Origin: T1Sed10-7 sp041686695
GTDB taxonomy: Bacteria > Actinomycetota > Nitriliruptoria > Nitriliruptorales > Nitriliruptoraceae
NCBI GenBank assembly: GCA_041686695.1
Contig: JAWLDJ010000007.1
Location: 1-57,017, forward strand
Direction: 5' to 3'
DNA length: 57,017 nt
This document shows positions 56,262-57,017 of the stretch, in pieces. The notes under the pieces were generated by a model, which did not search any database, had not been told where the DNA came from, and worked only from the letters and a program-made list of their open reading frames with translations. Each line of letters begins with the position of its first letter. Within the stretch, counting starts at the first letter, position 1. The translations under genes were made by a program, and so were the position numbers.

Positions 56262-57017
56262 GTGGCGAGCACCTCAGCCAGTCCCTCTCCACCCGATGCG
56301 TCGACCCCCGCCCACGCGATCACCGCCGAGGACGAGCAGGTCACGGCCGTCAAGGTCCTCGTACCCGGTGAGCACGCCATGGTGTCCCTGCTCGGGACCC
56401 GCGACGAGCTGCTGCGCACGATCGAGGACGCCTTCCACGCGGTGATCCACGTGCGCGGCAACGAGATCTCGATCCGGTCCGAGGATCCCGAGGAGACCGC
56501 GCGTGTGGCGCGGCTGTTCGAGGAGCTGGTCCTGCTGCTCGACCGCGGCCAGGCCATCGACCGGGGGGTGGTACGCCAGACCGTGCGGATGATCCGCGAT
56601 GACGCGTCCGAGCGTCCTTCCGAGGTGCTCTCCGAGACCCTGATCACCCACCGGGGCCGCACGATCCGGGCCAAGACGCTCGGCCAGAAGCGCTACCTCG
56701 ACGCGATCCGGTCCAACACCGTGACCTTCGGCATCGGGCCGGCCGGGACGGGCAAGACCTACCTGGCCATGGGTGCGGCCGTCCAGGCGCTGCGCGCCAA
56801 GCAGGTCAACCGGCTGATCCTGACCCGGCCGGCCGTCGAGGCGGGCGAGCGGCTCGGGTTCCTCCCGGGCACGCTGCACGAGAAGATCGATCCCTACCTC
56901 AAGCCGTTGTGGGACGCCCTGCACGACATGATGGAGGCGGAGGAGCTCGTCAACCACGTCGATCGGGGCACGATCGAGATCGCGCCCCTGGCCTACATGC
57001 GCGGTCGGACCCTCAAC
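56262..57017 (+). CDS. phoH: PhoH-family ATPase, 3' truncated by the window edge
   Basis: 252 residues are visible. After a Ser/Pro-rich N-terminus comes an RNA-binding KH-like segment ('IHVRGNEISIRSEDPEETAR') and the P-loop ATPase with Walker A GPAGTGKT (159-166) followed by 'RLILTRPAVEAGERLGFLPG', typical of PhoH-like (YbeZ) proteins. These act with YbeY in rRNA maturation, and ybeY usually follows downstream, beyond this window. GTG 56262 has GAGGAG 12 bases upstream; GTG 56181 in the same frame is an alternative. The dnaJ-rsmE-phoH order is conserved in bacteria. Confidence 0.93.
   Translation, partial: MASTSASPSPPDASTPAHAITAEDEQVTAVKVLVPGEHAMVSLLGTRDELLRTIEDAFHAVIHVRGNEISIRSEDPEETARVARLFEELVLLLDRGQAIDRGVVRQTVRMIRDDASERPSEVLSETLITHRGRTIRAKTLGQKRYLDAIRSNTVTFGIGPAGTGKTYLAMGAAVQALRAKQVNRLILTRPAVEAGERLGFLPGTLHEKIDPYLKPLWDALHDMMEAEELVNHVDRGTIEIAPLAYMRGRTLN

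Overview
The window is about 57 kb of very GC-rich DNA with frequent GTG starts, 4-nt GTGA/ATGA stop-start overlaps and TAnnnT-type -10 boxes. Gene content points to an actinobacterium: a BldD regulator, an actinobacterial Holin-X protein, a DUF4916 NUDIX protein, rsfS next to a GpgP-like phosphatase, and a roughly 1,600-residue NAD-glutamate dehydrogenase. A deep-branching class such as Nitriliruptoria is my guess and is not proven. Two runs of exactly 100 N (37788-37887 and 44276-44375) show a scaffolded draft assembly. Both sit in GC-rich short-repeat DNA between convergent genes.

Layout. 1-2149: 3' end of an LCP/LytR_C envelope gene, rsfS and a histidine phosphatase. 2171-3460 (minus): an FAD oxidoreductase and tRNA-Ala(GGC). 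3620-11338: leuS, degV, comEA, comEC, holA (translation, DNA uptake, replication). 11351-16602 (minus): NAD-GDH and rpsT. 16988-22386: lepA, a DUF1269-like membrane protein, hemW, a GlcD-type FAD oxidase. 22431-25337: a divergent AsnC regulator and PLP decarboxylase, then two DUF202 membrane proteins. 25373-27778 (minus): DUF4916/NUDIX, a PEBP-family protein, a PPi-type phosphofructokinase. 27905-28720: a TauE-type permease, followed by 958 bp without a convincing gene but rich in hairpins and 13-bp tandem repeats, leading into an AAA+ ATPase at 29679. 30915-37771: zincin, methylglyoxal synthase, a eukaryote-like double phosphofructokinase, a macro domain protein, a PHP phosphoesterase, and a RecQ helicase with a possible phosphoribosyltransferase-like tail. 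37949-39696 (minus): ArgE-type deacylase and gamma carbonic anhydrase. 40006-44205: a SUOX-fold molybdoenzyme, a Ddl-like ATP-grasp ligase, a CocE/X-Pro hydrolase. 44527-47405 (minus): an RNB exoribonuclease and an unknown protein. 47679-49093: a coiled-coil membrane protein coupled to a serine protease. 49113-52128 (minus): J-domain protein, HDAC-like deacetylase, coiled-coil membrane protein, Holin-X. 52377-57017: hrcA, dnaJ, rsmE, bldD and phoH (cut by the window end).

How the genes may work together. The phosphofructokinases and methylglyoxal synthase together cover the upper-glycolysis branch point. HrcA has a CIRCE-like operator directly in front of its own -10 box, so hrcA-dnaJ is probably self-repressed. 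NAD-GDH and the PPi-type phosphofructokinase share a near-identical 18-bp element at the same distance from their -10 boxes, which suggests common control of carbon and nitrogen flux. The BldD protein keeps the full c-di-GMP binding signature.

The most unusual parts are the gene-poor structured segment before the AAA+ ATPase, the shared gdh/pfk promoter element, the hairpin-rich rpsT leader, and a set of intergenic minisatellites with units of 13-15 bp, two of which coincide with assembly gaps.
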